Shown here: positions 1-8,515 of the stretch, piece after piece | Numbering within the stretch: the stretch's first letter is position 1 | Layout: the number at the start of each line of letters is the position of its first letter | The notes under the pieces: generated by a model | What the model was told of the DNA's origin: nothing | The model's database searches: none | Seen by the model: the letters and a program-made list of their open reading frames with translations, nothing else | Program-made: the position numbers and the translations under genes | Assembly (NCBI RefSeq): GCF_900091495.1 | Contig: NZ_LT607413.1 | Coordinates: 1,922,001-1,986,000, forward strand | Direction of reading: 5' to 3' | DNA: 64,000 bases | Source of the DNA: Micromonospora echinospora | GTDB taxonomy: Bacteria > Actinomycetota > Actinomycetes > Mycobacteriales > Micromonosporaceae

Positions 1-1095
1 GGTGGGCCGCCACCGACGCGCGGCGGGCGGCCGGTCTCCCGAGGTCAGCGCGAGGGCCCGGGCGATCCGGTGGGCCTCGGCGATCCGGGCCGGCCGGCGG
101 TGCGGGGTGAGGCCGCCACAGGCGTCCGCCTTGGCCTGCGCGAGCAGGACCCGGATCGGACGGACCAGCGACATCCGCATGAGCAGGAAGCTCGGCACCG
201 CGAACATCAGCAGGGTGAGCCCCAGCAGCAGCCCGGTGCGCAGCGAGGCACCCCCGGTGACCTCCGCGGCCAGTAGCGAGACCACGACCAGGCCGGTGTC
301 GCCGACCGGTGCGGACGACACGATCAGCCTCCGGTCCGGCCACTCCTCGATCACCACCTCCCGGCTCTGCCGCGAGGTGCTCCCGGCCAGTCCCTCGAAG
401 ACGACGGGCAGGTGCTCCTGCCCCACCGCGTTGGCCCCCTGCATCAGGCTCGTCCCGCCGTCGCGGGTGAGCACGTGGACCCCGTGCCCCGCGTCCGGGT
501 TCAGCCGCAGGTTACGCAGGGTGAGCGGTCGCAGCGCCACCAGCGTCCGGGTCTCGTCCAGCCGGTACGCGCGCAGCACCACGGGCCCGTCCGGCATGGT
601 CGCCCCGAATGCCGAGTCGAGCGGGATCTCGGCGGGGATCAGGTCGGCGGGGACGGCGGTGCCCTTGCTGGCGAGCGACCGTCGGGATGCCGTCTCCACC
701 ACTGCGGCACCGCTGACCGAGGTGCCGTCGCCGACCAGCCGGGTCAGCAGTTCGGCGTCGGTGACGGTCCCTCGACCGGCCACCGCGCGGTCCAGTTCGT
801 CCGACCAGGCGCGGTTGGCCACCGAGATGGTGGACGCCAACTTGGTGACCACGTCGCGCTGCGAGTCGATCACCGCGGGCAGGACGCCCCGCTGGGCGTT
901 GAGCGCGAACCCGAGCACCACCGCGACGACGACGAACATCGAAGCCCAGAGGTAGATCAGGGACGGCGCACCGCTGCCGGCCGGGAAGGTTGCTGCGGGG
1001 AGCTGCTGTTCCAGGGCCCGACGCCGCCAGAGCAGGAGCTGCTCCCGGTCGTCCGGTCCGCCACCACCGCGCCGGTGCGGAGTGTGCCCAGGCAT
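1..1095 (-). CDS. Membrane sensor-like protein (3' end beyond window)
   Basis: The frame is open from ATG at 1095 to the window edge (365 codons, no stop), so the C-terminus is missing. Residues 1-45 are a charged cytoplasmic start. A hydrophobic segment at about 47-66 is the first membrane helix, followed by about 220 residues of presumably extracytoplasmic sequence and a second hydrophobic stretch (LLLGLTLLMFAVPSFLLM) near residue 300. This is the architecture of a two-helix sensor with a Cache-like outer domain, such as the N-terminal half of a histidine kinase or a diguanylate cyclase. No kinase, HAMP or GGDEF motif is visible before the edge, so the output domain is unknown. The large frames on the opposite strand here are shadows. 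Confidence 0.65.
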   Translation of the reverse strand, partial: MPGHTPHRRGGGGPDDREQLLLWRRRALEQQLPAATFPAGSGAPSLIYLWASMFVVVAVVLGFALNAQRGVLPAVIDSQRDVVTKLASTISVANRAWSDELDRAVAGRGTVTDAELLTRLVGDGTSVSGAAVVETASRRSLASKGTAVPADLIPAEIPLDSAFGATMPDGPVVLRAYRLDETRTLVALRPLTLRNLRLNPDAGHGVHVLTRDGGTSLMQGANAVGQEHLPVVFEGLAGSTSRQSREVVIEEWPDRRLIVSSAPVGDTGLVVVSLLAAEVTGGASLRTGLLLGLTLLMFAVPSFLLMRMSLVRPIRVLLAQAKADACGGLTPHRRPARIAEAHRIARALALTSGDRPPAARRWRPT

Positions 1096-1261
1096 GACTG
1101 ACACGACCGTTCGCCTTCCCCCGTGACATCTATCCGTACCTCAGCCGTACGCCGCTGACCTGGGGCAGCAGACGGGCGGGGCGAATGTTAGCAATGTTCG
1201 CGGACGACGAGACCTGGGTCAGCCGCCGCTCCAGGTCCGCAGGACGGGCGCGGCAGGGCGG

Positions 1262-2470
1262 TCACTCCCCCGTACCGCGCACCACCAGACCGGCCTCGCC
1301 GGCCGCCCTCGTCAGCAGATTCCCCTGGATACGCTCGACGGCCGCCTCGTAGATCCGCCGACGCCCGGGGGACAGGGCGGGGTCGGCCAGCGCCCGTTCC
1401 AGGTCGATCAGACGGATGTCGGGGTTCAGGTCCACGAACGTGGGTAGTGCCTCGACGGTCATCACTTTCCACCTTTTCGTCGCCGCGGCCGGTCCGAACG
1501 TCACCCGAACCATGGCCCCGTCGCGATTGGCGTTGACCGGCTCCGCGTGCCGGGCGAGCTGGTTGCCCATCCCGTAGACGATCCACTTGTCGCCGATCCG
1601 CTCGACCGGCTGGACGACGTGCGCGTGGTGACCGAAGACGAGGTCCACATTGCGCAGCTCCGCCACCTCACGGGCCCAGGTCTGCTGGTCGGCGTCGGGC
1701 TCGTGCTCGTACTCGGTGCCCCAGTGCAGGCTGACCAGGACGATCTCCGCGCCGGCCGCGCGGGCCCGGGCGGCGTCTTCCTTGATCTTGTCCGTGTCGA
1801 TCAGGTTGGCGATCCAGGCCTGCCCGGACGCCGGGCGCAGCCCGTTGAAGCTCTTGGTGTAACTCAGGTGCGCGATCCGCACCCCGTCCACCGGATAGAT
1901 CCGGGGCCGGGTGGCGTCACGGGCGGTGCGGTACGTACCGGTGTGCCCCAACCCGGCGCCGTCCAACGTGTCCAGGGTGCGCTTCACTCCGTCGTAGCCC
2001 TGGTCGATGCTGTGGTTCGAGGCGGTCGAGCAGCCGTCGTACCCCACGCTCTTGATGCCCTGCACCACCTCCCGGGGCACACTGAACCGCGGAAAGCCGA
2101 TGTACGGGCCGCCGGGCGGCGCGACCGGGGTCTCCAGGTGACACAGCGCCAGGTCCGCGCTCTCCACCGCCGAGCGGACCGGTGCCAGCATCGGCGCGAA
2201 GTCCAACTGCCCGCGGCCGTCTCGTCGGGCCTGGTCCCACAGCTCCGGATGGACGAGGATGTCACCCGCGCCGAGCACGGTGACCGTACGTCCGGGCACC
2301 TCGACCGGGGCGCCCACCGGCCGGGGCCGACCGGTCGACACGGGCGATCCGCTCGACCACGGACCCACCAGGTAGATCCCGGTGGCGGCCAACGCCACTG
2401 CGGTGAGGCAACTCAGCAGCGTCCGCACCGGACCGGGGAACCGCCGGAGCGAGAGAGGGTTCTTCGGCAC
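1262..2470 (-). CDS. CapA-family metallophosphatase-fold protein, membrane-anchored
   Basis: A 402-residue protein. A single hydrophobic segment at about residues 17-36 follows a basic start (signal anchor), then comes a CapA/PgsA domain of the calcineurin-like metallophosphatase fold. Visible metal-site motifs are GAGDILVH, a Glu in CHLETP, NHSIDQG, a His in SLHWGTEYE and GHHAHVVQ, in the normal order. CapA proteins take part in poly-gamma-glutamate or capsule assembly in Bacillus. In actinomycetes, single copies without capBC are common and their substrate is unknown. No capB or capC is nearby, so a cell-envelope phosphatase-like role is all that can be inferred. The gene is flanked on the same strand by the sensor-like gene, 166 nt downstream. 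Confidence 0.88.
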   Translation of the reverse strand: MPKNPLSLRRFPGPVRTLLSCLTAVALAATGIYLVGPWSSGSPVSTGRPRPVGAPVEVPGRTVTVLGAGDILVHPELWDQARRDGRGQLDFAPMLAPVRSAVESADLALCHLETPVAPPGGPYIGFPRFSVPREVVQGIKSVGYDGCSTASNHSIDQGYDGVKRTLDTLDGAGLGHTGTYRTARDATRPRIYPVDGVRIAHLSYTKSFNGLRPASGQAWIANLIDTDKIKEDAARARAAGAEIVLVSLHWGTEYEHEPDADQQTWAREVAELRNVDLVFGHHAHVVQPVERIGDKWIVYGMGNQLARHAEPVNANRDGAMVRVTFGPAAATKRWKVMTVEALPTFVDLNPDIRLIDLERALADPALSPGRRRIYEAAVERIQGNLLTRAAGEAGLVVRGTGE

Positions 2471-2524
2471 CGCGCAAGGCTAGCCGCCCCCGCGCCGGCG
2501 TCCCGTCCCACCTCCGGGCGGCCG

Positions 2525-4003
2525 TCAGGCGAGGTCGTCCAGGGCGGTCCGGATGGCGCGGTGGAAGGTCGGATACGCGTAGATCATGTGTCGGAGCCGG
2601 CCCACCGGTACCGCCGCGTGCACCGCCACCACCAGTCCGGACAGCACCTCCCCACCGGCCGGGCCGACCGACGTCGCACCGACCAGCACACCCCGGTCGG
2701 CGTCCGCGACGAGCTTGATGAACCCCTCGTCGCCGACCCGGTGGATCCAGCCCCGGGTGGACGAGGAGAGCGGCGCGAAGCCGACCTGGACGTTGATCCC
2801 CCGGTCCCGGGCCTGACGTTCGGTCAGCCCGACCGCCCCCACCTCCGGATCGGTGAAGGTGACCCGGGGCAGCGCCCGGTAGTCCGCCCGGGGCACGCTG
2901 CCGGCGGTGTCCGGGCCGGAGTCGTCGCCGCCCGCTCCGGCGGCACCGACCGCTCCACCGATCGAACTGGCGGTGCCACTGGCGTCCGGCCCGCCCCGTC
3001 GCCGACCGACGTGGTCGAGCAGATCGCGGACGACGATCTCCGCCTGGTACATCGCGATGTGGGTGAACGCCCCCTCGCCGGTGACGTCGCCGACCGCCCA
3101 GATCCCGTCGCCGGCCCGCATCCGGCCGTCGACCCGCAGGTAGCGCTGCCCGGCGTCGAGGCCGACGGTGTCCAACCCCAACTCGTCCAGGTGGGCCCGG
3201 CGGCCGGTCACCACCAGCAGCCGCTCGGCGGTGAACCGGGCGCCGTCACCGGCCCGCAGGGTGAACCCGGTCTCCTCGTCGTGGTCGACCCGCTCCACCC
3301 GGACGCCGGTGTGGATCTCCACCCCGTCGGCACGCAGGGCGGCGGCCGCCACCTCGGACGCCTCCGGTTCCTCGACGGCGAGCACCCGGTCGGACGCCTC
3401 GACCACCGTCACCCGTACCCCGAACCGGGCGAACACCTGCGCCAACTCCAGCCCGATCGCCCCGCCCCCGAGCACGAGCAGCGACGCCGGCAACGTGGCC
3501 ACCTCGATCGCCTCGCGGTTGGTCCAGTAGGGCGTCCCGGCCAGCCCGTCGACCGGCGGCACCGACGGCCGGGTGCCGACCCCCACGACGATCCCGTACC
3601 GGGCCTGGAAGACCTGGTCGCCGACGGCCACCCGTCCCGGGCCGGCCAGCCGGCCGGTCCCCCGGACGAAGCGGCCACCCTTGCCGGTGAACCGTTCGAC
3701 GGCGGCGGTGTCGTCCCAGTTCGCCGTCGCCTCCTCGCGGATCCGGCGGGCCACCGGGGCCCAGTCCGGCCGGACCTCGGCGGAGCCGGCGAGCCCGTCG
3801 ACCCGTCGCGCCTCGGCCAGCGCGTTGGCCGCCCGGATCATCATCTTGCTCGGGATGCAGCCCCAGTAGGGGCACTCGCCGCCGACCAGTCCCCGCTCGA
3901 CGCCGACGACGTCGAGACCCGCCTCGGCCAGCCGCCCGGCCACCTCCTCGCCGCCGACCCCGAGCCCGACCACGACCACGTCCACCTGCTGCGGCTCCGT
4001 CAT
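2525..4003 (-). CDS. FAD-dependent pyridine nucleotide-disulfide oxidoreductase
   Basis: A 492-residue class I flavoprotein disulfide reductase related to dihydrolipoamide dehydrogenase and mercuric reductase. It shows the N-terminal FAD site (VVVVGLGVGGEEVA), the redox pair in GGECPYWGCIPSK (two Cys separated by four residues), the NAD(P) site (VLGGGAIGLELA), the second FAD motif (GIWAVGDVTG) and a C-terminal dimerisation domain. The C-terminal active-site motif is IYAYPTFH instead of the HAHPT of lipoamide dehydrogenases, so the substrate is unlikely to be lipoamide. A Gly/Ala/Ser-rich insertion of about 35 residues precedes the dimerisation domain. ATG 4003 is chosen because homology begins there; the frame runs on upstream to 4153 without a motif. 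Divergent from the acetyltransferase at 4141. Confidence 0.88.
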   Translation of the reverse strand: MTEPQQVDVVVVGLGVGGEEVAGRLAEAGLDVVGVERGLVGGECPYWGCIPSKMMIRAANALAEARRVDGLAGSAEVRPDWAPVARRIREEATANWDDTAAVERFTGKGGRFVRGTGRLAGPGRVAVGDQVFQARYGIVVGVGTRPSVPPVDGLAGTPYWTNREAIEVATLPASLLVLGGGAIGLELAQVFARFGVRVTVVEASDRVLAVEEPEASEVAAAALRADGVEIHTGVRVERVDHDEETGFTLRAGDGARFTAERLLVVTGRRAHLDELGLDTVGLDAGQRYLRVDGRMRAGDGIWAVGDVTGEGAFTHIAMYQAEIVVRDLLDHVGRRRGGPDASGTASSIGGAVGAAGAGGDDSGPDTAGSVPRADYRALPRVTFTDPEVGAVGLTERQARDRGINVQVGFAPLSSSTRGWIHRVGDEGFIKLVADADRGVLVGATSVGPAGGEVLSGLVVAVHAAVPVGRLRHMIYAYPTFHRAIRTALDDLA

Positions 4004-4128
4004 TCCGACAGCATCCCCCAACCACCCGGCCGGACCACCGGGAGGGCGGATGACCGCACACGGGCGGTCCCGGTCTCCGGGTGCGGCCCGGCCGCGACAA
4101 CCAGGTCGAGCCCGTCGTGGGTGGCCGG

Positions 4129-4134
4129 TAGGGT
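4129..4134 (+). promoter_or_regulatory. -10 box TAGGGT for leaderless start at 4141
   Basis: TAGGGT lies exactly 6 nt before the ATG at 4141, which would place transcription initiation at the start codon. There is no Shine-Dalgarno sequence before the ATG, in keeping with a leaderless mRNA. Confidence 0.5.
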
Positions 4135-4140
4135 CCGCCC

Positions 4141-4635
4141 ATGCCACCCGCACCCGAGCCGCGCCTTGAGAAGATCACGCCCGGCAATGTCGACGCAGCC
4201 TGCGACCTGCGGGTACGACCGGATCAGGAGCACCTGGTCGAGCCGGTCGCCCGGTCGCTGGCCGAGGCGTACGCGTGGCCCGGCATCGCCTGGCCCCGGC
4301 TGATCTACGACGGCGACGAGTTGGTGGGCTTCCTGATGGGCTTCTTCCGGATCCCCTGGCGCGAGGACGACCCGGACGACCTACGTTCCGGGCTGTGGCG
4401 CCTGAACGTCGCGGCCGACCGGCAGGGACGCGGGTACGGACGGTTCGCCGTCCGGGCGGTCGCCGACGAGGCGTGGCGACGCGGTGAGCGGCGGATCTAC
4501 ACGACCTGGGAGCCGGGGGACGACGGACCGGAGCGGTTCTACCTGCGGCTCGGGTTCCAGCCGACCGGGGAACTCAGCGGCGGGCAGACCGTCGGCGCCC
4601 TCGACCTGTCCGCGCCGGACACCGACGCCCGCTGA
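4141..4635 (+). CDS. GNAT family N-acetyltransferase
   Basis: A 164-residue single-domain acetyltransferase. The acetyl-CoA binding motif A is LNVAADRQGRGYGRFAV (Arg/Gln-x-x-Gly-x-Gly), preceded by a beta strand with YDGDELVGFLMG and followed by the motif B region ERFYLRLGFQPTGE. The arrangement resembles the BltD-type polyamine acetyltransferases, but substrate specificity cannot be read from sequence. It is divergent from the disulfide reductase and is followed after 19 nt by a small gene on the same strand, so the two may be cotranscribed. Confidence 0.85.
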   Translation: MPPAPEPRLEKITPGNVDAACDLRVRPDQEHLVEPVARSLAEAYAWPGIAWPRLIYDGDELVGFLMGFFRIPWREDDPDDLRSGLWRLNVAADRQGRGYGRFAVRAVADEAWRRGERRIYTTWEPGDDGPERFYLRLGFQPTGELSGGQTVGALDLSAPDTDAR

Positions 4636-4654
4636 CGGCCGGGGAGGTCAGACC

Positions 4655-5059
4655 GTGCGACTGGTTCTCACCTGCCGCCTCGGTGGCCCGGAGCACTCCC
4701 TGGCGACGACCGTCACGCTGCGGCGGGCGCTGAAGGCGTCGCTCGCACGGGTCGAGGTCGACGGGCTCGACGAGGTCGACGTCCACCTCACGCTGGGCGG
4801 CGCGGTCACGAGCGCCGAGGGTCACGGCGGGGTGCACCACCTCCGGTATTCCGCCACCCGGCGACGGCTCACCGTCAACGTGGTCGTACCGGCCTCCGAG
4901 GTCGCCCGGTCCACCCCGGCCGGCGCGCTCGCCCCGTACCTCGACACGATGAGCCGCCGGATCGCCGAACGGTGCGCGCCCGGCGACGCGGACGCCGTGA
5001 CCCGCGCGCTCGCGGGCGCCTGCCGGGAGGCGCTCGACACGGTGCCCGGGTCCGGCTGA
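4655..5059 (+). CDS. Hypothetical protein, 134 aa
   Basis: Starts at GTG 4655 behind a good ribosome-binding site (GGGGAGG at 4641-4647). The longer frame beginning at 4484 is only the out-of-frame overlap with the acetyltransferase. The protein opens with a beta-rich segment (VRLVLTCRLGG), has two acidic strands (ARVEVDGLDEVDVHLTL), and ends in helical, Ala/Arg-rich sequence. No signal peptide, membrane helix or known motif is recognised. The size and alternating alpha-beta look fit a small soluble cytoplasmic protein. Function unknown. Confidence 0.65.
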   Translation: MRLVLTCRLGGPEHSLATTVTLRRALKASLARVEVDGLDEVDVHLTLGGAVTSAEGHGGVHHLRYSATRRRLTVNVVVPASEVARSTPAGALAPYLDTMSRRIAERCAPGDADAVTRALAGACREALDTVPGSG

Positions 5060-5113
5060 GCACCGGGTCGGCCCCGGCGCGGTAATCCGACGCGGAACCG
5101 GGGCCGTACCCCC

Positions 5114-5119
5114 TACCGT
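5114..5119 (+). promoter_or_regulatory. -10 box TACCGT for leaderless start at 5126
   Basis: TACCGT sits 6 nt before ATG 5126, with no Shine-Dalgarno between, the same geometry as at 4129-4134. Confidence 0.45.
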
Positions 5120-5125
5120 GGCCCG

Positions 5126-6235
5126 ATGCGCGCACGCTTCGCCGCGGTCCACGACTGCTTCCACGACCTGTTCGCCTCGGGCCGGGAGACCGGCGCGGCG
5201 CTGGCCGTGCGGTACGACGGTCAGCCGGTGGTCGACCTGGTCGGCGGCTCGACCCGACCGGCCGGCGGCGGCACGCACCCCGCCGACGAACCGCGCCGAG
5301 CCGGCGGCGACGTGTCGCAGGCGGACACCCTGGTCAACGTGTACTCCGTCGGCAAGCCGGTGGCCGCCCTCTGCCTGCTGCTCCTGGTCGACCGGGGTCG
5401 ACTCGACCTGGACGACCCGGTGGTCCGGCACTGGCCGCAATTCCGCACCCCGGCCACCGTCCGGCAGGTGCTGGCCCACACCGCCGGGCTGCCGGTCTTC
5501 CCGGTGCCCCGGCCGGCCCCCGCGCTGGGCGACTGGGCACTGCTCACCGGGGACCTCGCCGCCGCCGAGCCGGAGTGGGAGCCGGGCACCGTCGCGGGCG
5601 AGCACGCGCTGACGTACGGGCACCTCGTCGGCGAACTGGTCCGCCGGGTGGACGGCCGAACGGTCGGCCGGTTCCTCGCCGAGGAGATCGCCGGGCCGTG
5701 GCGACTGGACCTCGCCTTCGGGCTGGAGCCGGCCGACCAACGGCGCTGCGCCGACCTGTCGTACGGGGTGCCGGACTGGCCGGTGACCACGCTGGGCGTA
5801 CCCGGGTCCCTCCGGGAGCGGGCGCTCGGCAACCCTGTCGGCTGCCTCGACCTGGCGGTGCTGAACAGTCCGCTCTGGCGCGGCGCGGAGATTCCCGCGG
5901 TGAACCTGCACGCCACCGCGACCGGGCTGGCCCGGCTCTACGACGGGCTGCTGGCCGGCGGCGCCCTCGACGGGGTACGCCTGTTCGCCGCCGACCTGGT
6001 GGCCGAGGCGACCCGGGTGCAGTACGACGGCCCGGACCTGCTCCTGGCCAGCCGCACCCGGTGGACCCTCGGCATGCAGTACGAGGAGGACGGCAGCTGG
6101 GGCATGGGCGGGATCGGTGGCAGTTGCGCCTGGGCCGACCCGGTCCGGGGCTACACGCTGGCGTACACCACTTCGCGGCTGGCCGGGTTCGACCGGGTCG
6201 AGGCGCTCGTCGACGCCCTGCACTCCTGCTTCTGA
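5126..6235 (+). CDS. Serine hydrolase, beta-lactamase/EstB-like family
   Basis: A 369-residue class C beta-lactamase-fold hydrolase. The nucleophile motif SxxK is S74-V-G-K77 in VNVYSVGK, and the second motif is Y164-G-H166 (the Tyr-x-His/Asn element) in ALTYGHLVG. No signal peptide is visible, so it is probably cytoplasmic and more likely an esterase or peptidase of the EstB / LACTB type than a true beta-lactamase. It has its own promoter and ends just before a palindromic repeat shared with three other gene ends in the window. Convergent with crtB. Confidence 0.87.
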   Translation: MRARFAAVHDCFHDLFASGRETGAALAVRYDGQPVVDLVGGSTRPAGGGTHPADEPRRAGGDVSQADTLVNVYSVGKPVAALCLLLLVDRGRLDLDDPVVRHWPQFRTPATVRQVLAHTAGLPVFPVPRPAPALGDWALLTGDLAAAEPEWEPGTVAGEHALTYGHLVGELVRRVDGRTVGRFLAEEIAGPWRLDLAFGLEPADQRRCADLSYGVPDWPVTTLGVPGSLRERALGNPVGCLDLAVLNSPLWRGAEIPAVNLHATATGLARLYDGLLAGGALDGVRLFAADLVAEATRVQYDGPDLLLASRTRWTLGMQYEEDGSWGMGGIGGSCAWADPVRGYTLAYTTSRLAGFDRVEALVDALHSCF

Positions 6236-6258
6236 GACGGTGCCCTGCTCGGCCGAGT

Positions 6259-6317
6259 TGGTAGCAGGGGACCCCTGTTACTCGAAAATCACCTGCAAGG
6301 TGCCCTTGCCACCACGT
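6259..6317. repeat. Double-palindrome repeat, copy 1 (degenerate right half)
   Basis: The left half contains the intact 13-mer CAGGGGACCCCTG. After an A/T-rich spacer (CTCGAAAATC), the right half reads CAAGGTGCCCTTG, a mutated version of the same palindrome. It lies between two convergent genes (serine hydrolase and crtB), where it can act as a bidirectional terminator. The other copies are at 23139, 45071 and 63181. Confidence 0.7.
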
Positions 6318-6344
6318 GAGCCGCCGCGCCGCCGAGGCACCACC

Positions 6345-7265
6345 TCAGCCGAACACGACGGTCCGGGGGCCGGGGACGGTGACCGGGGTGCCGGCCGGGG
6401 TGAGCAGCGCCCGCGTCGCCACCGCCAGCCGCTGCCGGCGCGGTACGAGCGCCCGCCGGGTGAACACGTCGTAGCCCTGGCCGGCCACCTCGTCGAGGAT
6501 CCCGCCGTAGAGGGCGTACGCGGTCCGCATGCAGGCCTGCGAAGCGGGGTCGAGCAGGACGACCCCGGGTGCGGCGGCCTCGTAGTGGGCCTGGGCGCGG
6601 CTGACCTCGTACTCGACAAGGTCCCGGATCTTCGGCGTGCCCCGACCCCGGGCCCGCGCCGCGAGCAGGTCCTCCCGGGTGACGTCGAACTTGGCGAGGT
6701 CCTCGTCGGGCAGGTAGGTGCGGCCCCGGTCGAGGTCCTCGGCGACGTCCCGGATGAAGTTGGTGAGCTGGAAGGCGAGGCCGAGCTGGCGGGCCGGTTC
6801 CCGGGCGGCGGCCGGTTCGGCGCTGCCGAGGATCGGCAGCATCATCGTGCCGATGACGGCGGCCGAGCCCTCCATGTAGTCGAGCAGGTCGTCGTAGGTG
6901 CGGTACGAGGTGACGGTCAGGTCCATCGCCATGCTGCGCAGGAACTTGGCGAAGTCGGCCCGGTCCAGGTCGAAGACGGCGATGGTGTGCAGGACCGCCG
7001 GCAGCAGGGGGTCGTCCACCGGTCCGCCGTGCAGGCCGGCGAGGAAGCGGGCGGACCACTCGTCGAGCCGCGCGGCGCGGTCGGCCGGGGGCAGTTCCTC
7101 GGTGCGGTCGACGATCTCGTCGGCGTGCCGAGTGAATCCATACAAGGCGTGCACATGCCGCCGTTTCCATGCGGGGAGCAGGCGGGTGGCGAGATAGTAG
7201 GTGCGACCGTGACGCCTGTGCAGCTCACGGCACCGGTCGTAGGCAGCGGTGAGATCCGTGTCCAC
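6345..7265 (-). CDS. crtB: Phytoene synthase (squalene/phytoene synthase family)
   Basis: A 306-residue trans-isoprenyl synthase that condenses two geranylgeranyl diphosphates to phytoene, the first committed step of carotenoid synthesis. The first aspartate-rich motif is D49-E-I-V-D53 (HADEIVDRTEE) and the second is D173-V-A-E-D177 (FIRDVAEDLDRGRTYLP), both intact. GTG 7265 is chosen because GGAGGGG precedes it at good spacing and homology starts there; the frame continues upstream without sense. It is divergent from crtE, and the two genes share a promoter region with a palindromic -10 element. Ends just past repeat copy 1. Confidence 0.93.
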   Translation of the reverse strand: MDTDLTAAYDRCRELHRRHGRTYYLATRLLPAWKRRHVHALYGFTRHADEIVDRTEELPPADRAARLDEWSARFLAGLHGGPVDDPLLPAVLHTIAVFDLDRADFAKFLRSMAMDLTVTSYRTYDDLLDYMEGSAAVIGTMMLPILGSAEPAAAREPARQLGLAFQLTNFIRDVAEDLDRGRTYLPDEDLAKFDVTREDLLAARARGRGTPKIRDLVEYEVSRAQAHYEAAAPGVVLLDPASQACMRTAYALYGGILDEVAGQGYDVFTRRALVPRRQRLAVATRALLTPAGTPVTVPGPRTVVFG

Positions 7266-7308
7266 CGACCCCTCCTTGAAATCGACGCACCAATCGACGC
7301 AACTCGTA

Positions 7309-7318
7309 ACCCTAGGGT
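7309..7318. promoter_or_regulatory. Palindromic shared -10 element of crtB/crtE
   Basis: ACCCTAGGGT is a perfect 10-bp palindrome that reads TAGGGT on both strands. On the + strand it ends 12 nt before crtE ATG 7331. On the - strand it ends 43 nt before crtB GTG 7265, leaving room for its ribosome-binding site. It is therefore a candidate symmetric -10 box driving both arms of the carotenoid locus. Confidence 0.5.
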
Positions 7319-7330
7319 ACGCTCGCCCAC

Positions 7331-8482
7331 ATGGCCAACGACGCAGTTGCCGACAACGCGGCCCGCGCGACGCTCCGGCCGGTCGACGGCGACGATCCAG
7401 TGACCGCAGTGCTCGCCGCCTGCACCAGAGACCTGGTCCGGGCCGTGGAGGAGACCCTCTCCGCGTTCCTGGCCGTCGAGATCGACGCACTTGCCGAAAT
7501 CGACGCGGCGATGGGCGACTTCGCCGCGACCGCCCGTGACCACGTGCTGGCCGGCGGCAAACGGATCCGCCCGACGTTCGCCTACTGGGGCTGGCGTGGC
7601 GTGGCCGGCCCCGAGGCGGCCCTGCCACCCGTGCTCCCCGCGCTCTCCGCGTTGGAACTGCTGCACACGTTCGCCCTGGTCCACGACGACGTGATGGACG
7701 CGTCGGACACCCGTCGGGGTCTGCCGACCGCGCACCGGGCGCTGGCCACCCGCCACCGGGCCGCCGGGCACCGGGGCGACCCCGACCGCTTCGGCGAGGC
7801 GGTGGCCGTACTCATCGGCGATCTCTGCCTGGTCTGGGCGGACCGCCTGCTCGCCCACGCCACGCTCCCGGCGACCCGGCTGCTGGAGACCCGGCGCTGC
7901 TACGACCAGATGCGGGTGGAGACGGTCGCCGGGCAGTATCTCGACGTGCTCGGCGAGAACGACCCCGCCAACTGGTCACTGGACCGGGCGCTGCGGGTCG
8001 CCCGCTACAAGACCGCCAGCTACACCGTGGCGCGCCCGCTGCTGTACGGGGCCACCCTCGGCGGCGTCGGTGTGGACGCGCCGACGGTCGCCGCGTACAC
8101 CCGGTACGGGCTGGCGGTCGGCGAGGCGTTCCAGCTCCGCGACGATCTGCTCGGCGTCTACGGCGATCCCGACCTCACCGGCAAACCGGCCGGGGACGAC
8201 CTGCGCAGCGGCAAGCCGACGGTGCTGCTGATGCTCGCCCGGCAGCTCGCCCGCCCGGCCCAGCAAGCCCGGCTCGACCGGGTCGGCACCGACCTCGACG
8301 AGGACGACGTCGCCGAACTGGCCGGGGTGGTCGAGGCGACCGGCGCGGTCGGGCGGGTGGAACAGATGATCTCCGAACGGGTGGACGAGGCGCTGGCCGC
8401 GCTCGACGTCGCCGACCTCGACGGGACGGCGCGGTCCGCGCTCGCCGGGCTCGCCGACGCCAGCACCCGACGGTGGGCATGA
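7331..8482 (+). CDS. crtE: Polyprenyl diphosphate synthase (geranylgeranyl-PP synthase type)
   Basis: A 383-residue prenyl elongase. GGKRIRP at residues 75-81 binds isopentenyl diphosphate. The first aspartate-rich motif is D119-D-V-M-D123 (LVHDDVMDASDTRRG) and the second is QLRDDLLGVYGD at about 268-279. By context it supplies the C20 precursor for phytoene synthase; other actinobacterial homologues are called IdsA. It is the first gene of a + strand group with crtI, idi and the MerR regulator; crtI follows after 33 nt. Confidence 0.9.
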   Translation: MANDAVADNAARATLRPVDGDDPVTAVLAACTRDLVRAVEETLSAFLAVEIDALAEIDAAMGDFAATARDHVLAGGKRIRPTFAYWGWRGVAGPEAALPPVLPALSALELLHTFALVHDDVMDASDTRRGLPTAHRALATRHRAAGHRGDPDRFGEAVAVLIGDLCLVWADRLLAHATLPATRLLETRRCYDQMRVETVAGQYLDVLGENDPANWSLDRALRVARYKTASYTVARPLLYGATLGGVGVDAPTVAAYTRYGLAVGEAFQLRDDLLGVYGDPDLTGKPAGDDLRSGKPTVLLMLARQLARPAQQARLDRVGTDLDEDDVAELAGVVEATGAVGRVEQMISERVDEALAALDVADLDGTARSALAGLADASTRRWA

Positions 8483-8515
8483 TGGGCGTTCTTCGTTCCG
8501 AGGGAGGGGGTCCGC

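Noticed and set aside
1547..4303. 918-residue frame on the + strand
   Set aside because: It is antisense to the CapA and disulfide reductase genes, low-complexity in Arg/Pro/His/Gly, and shows no motif; typical GC-rich shadow frame.
5126..6235. True beta-lactamase / antibiotic resistance
   Set aside because: SxxK is present, but Y-G-H instead of YxN and no signal peptide favour an esterase-type hydrolase.
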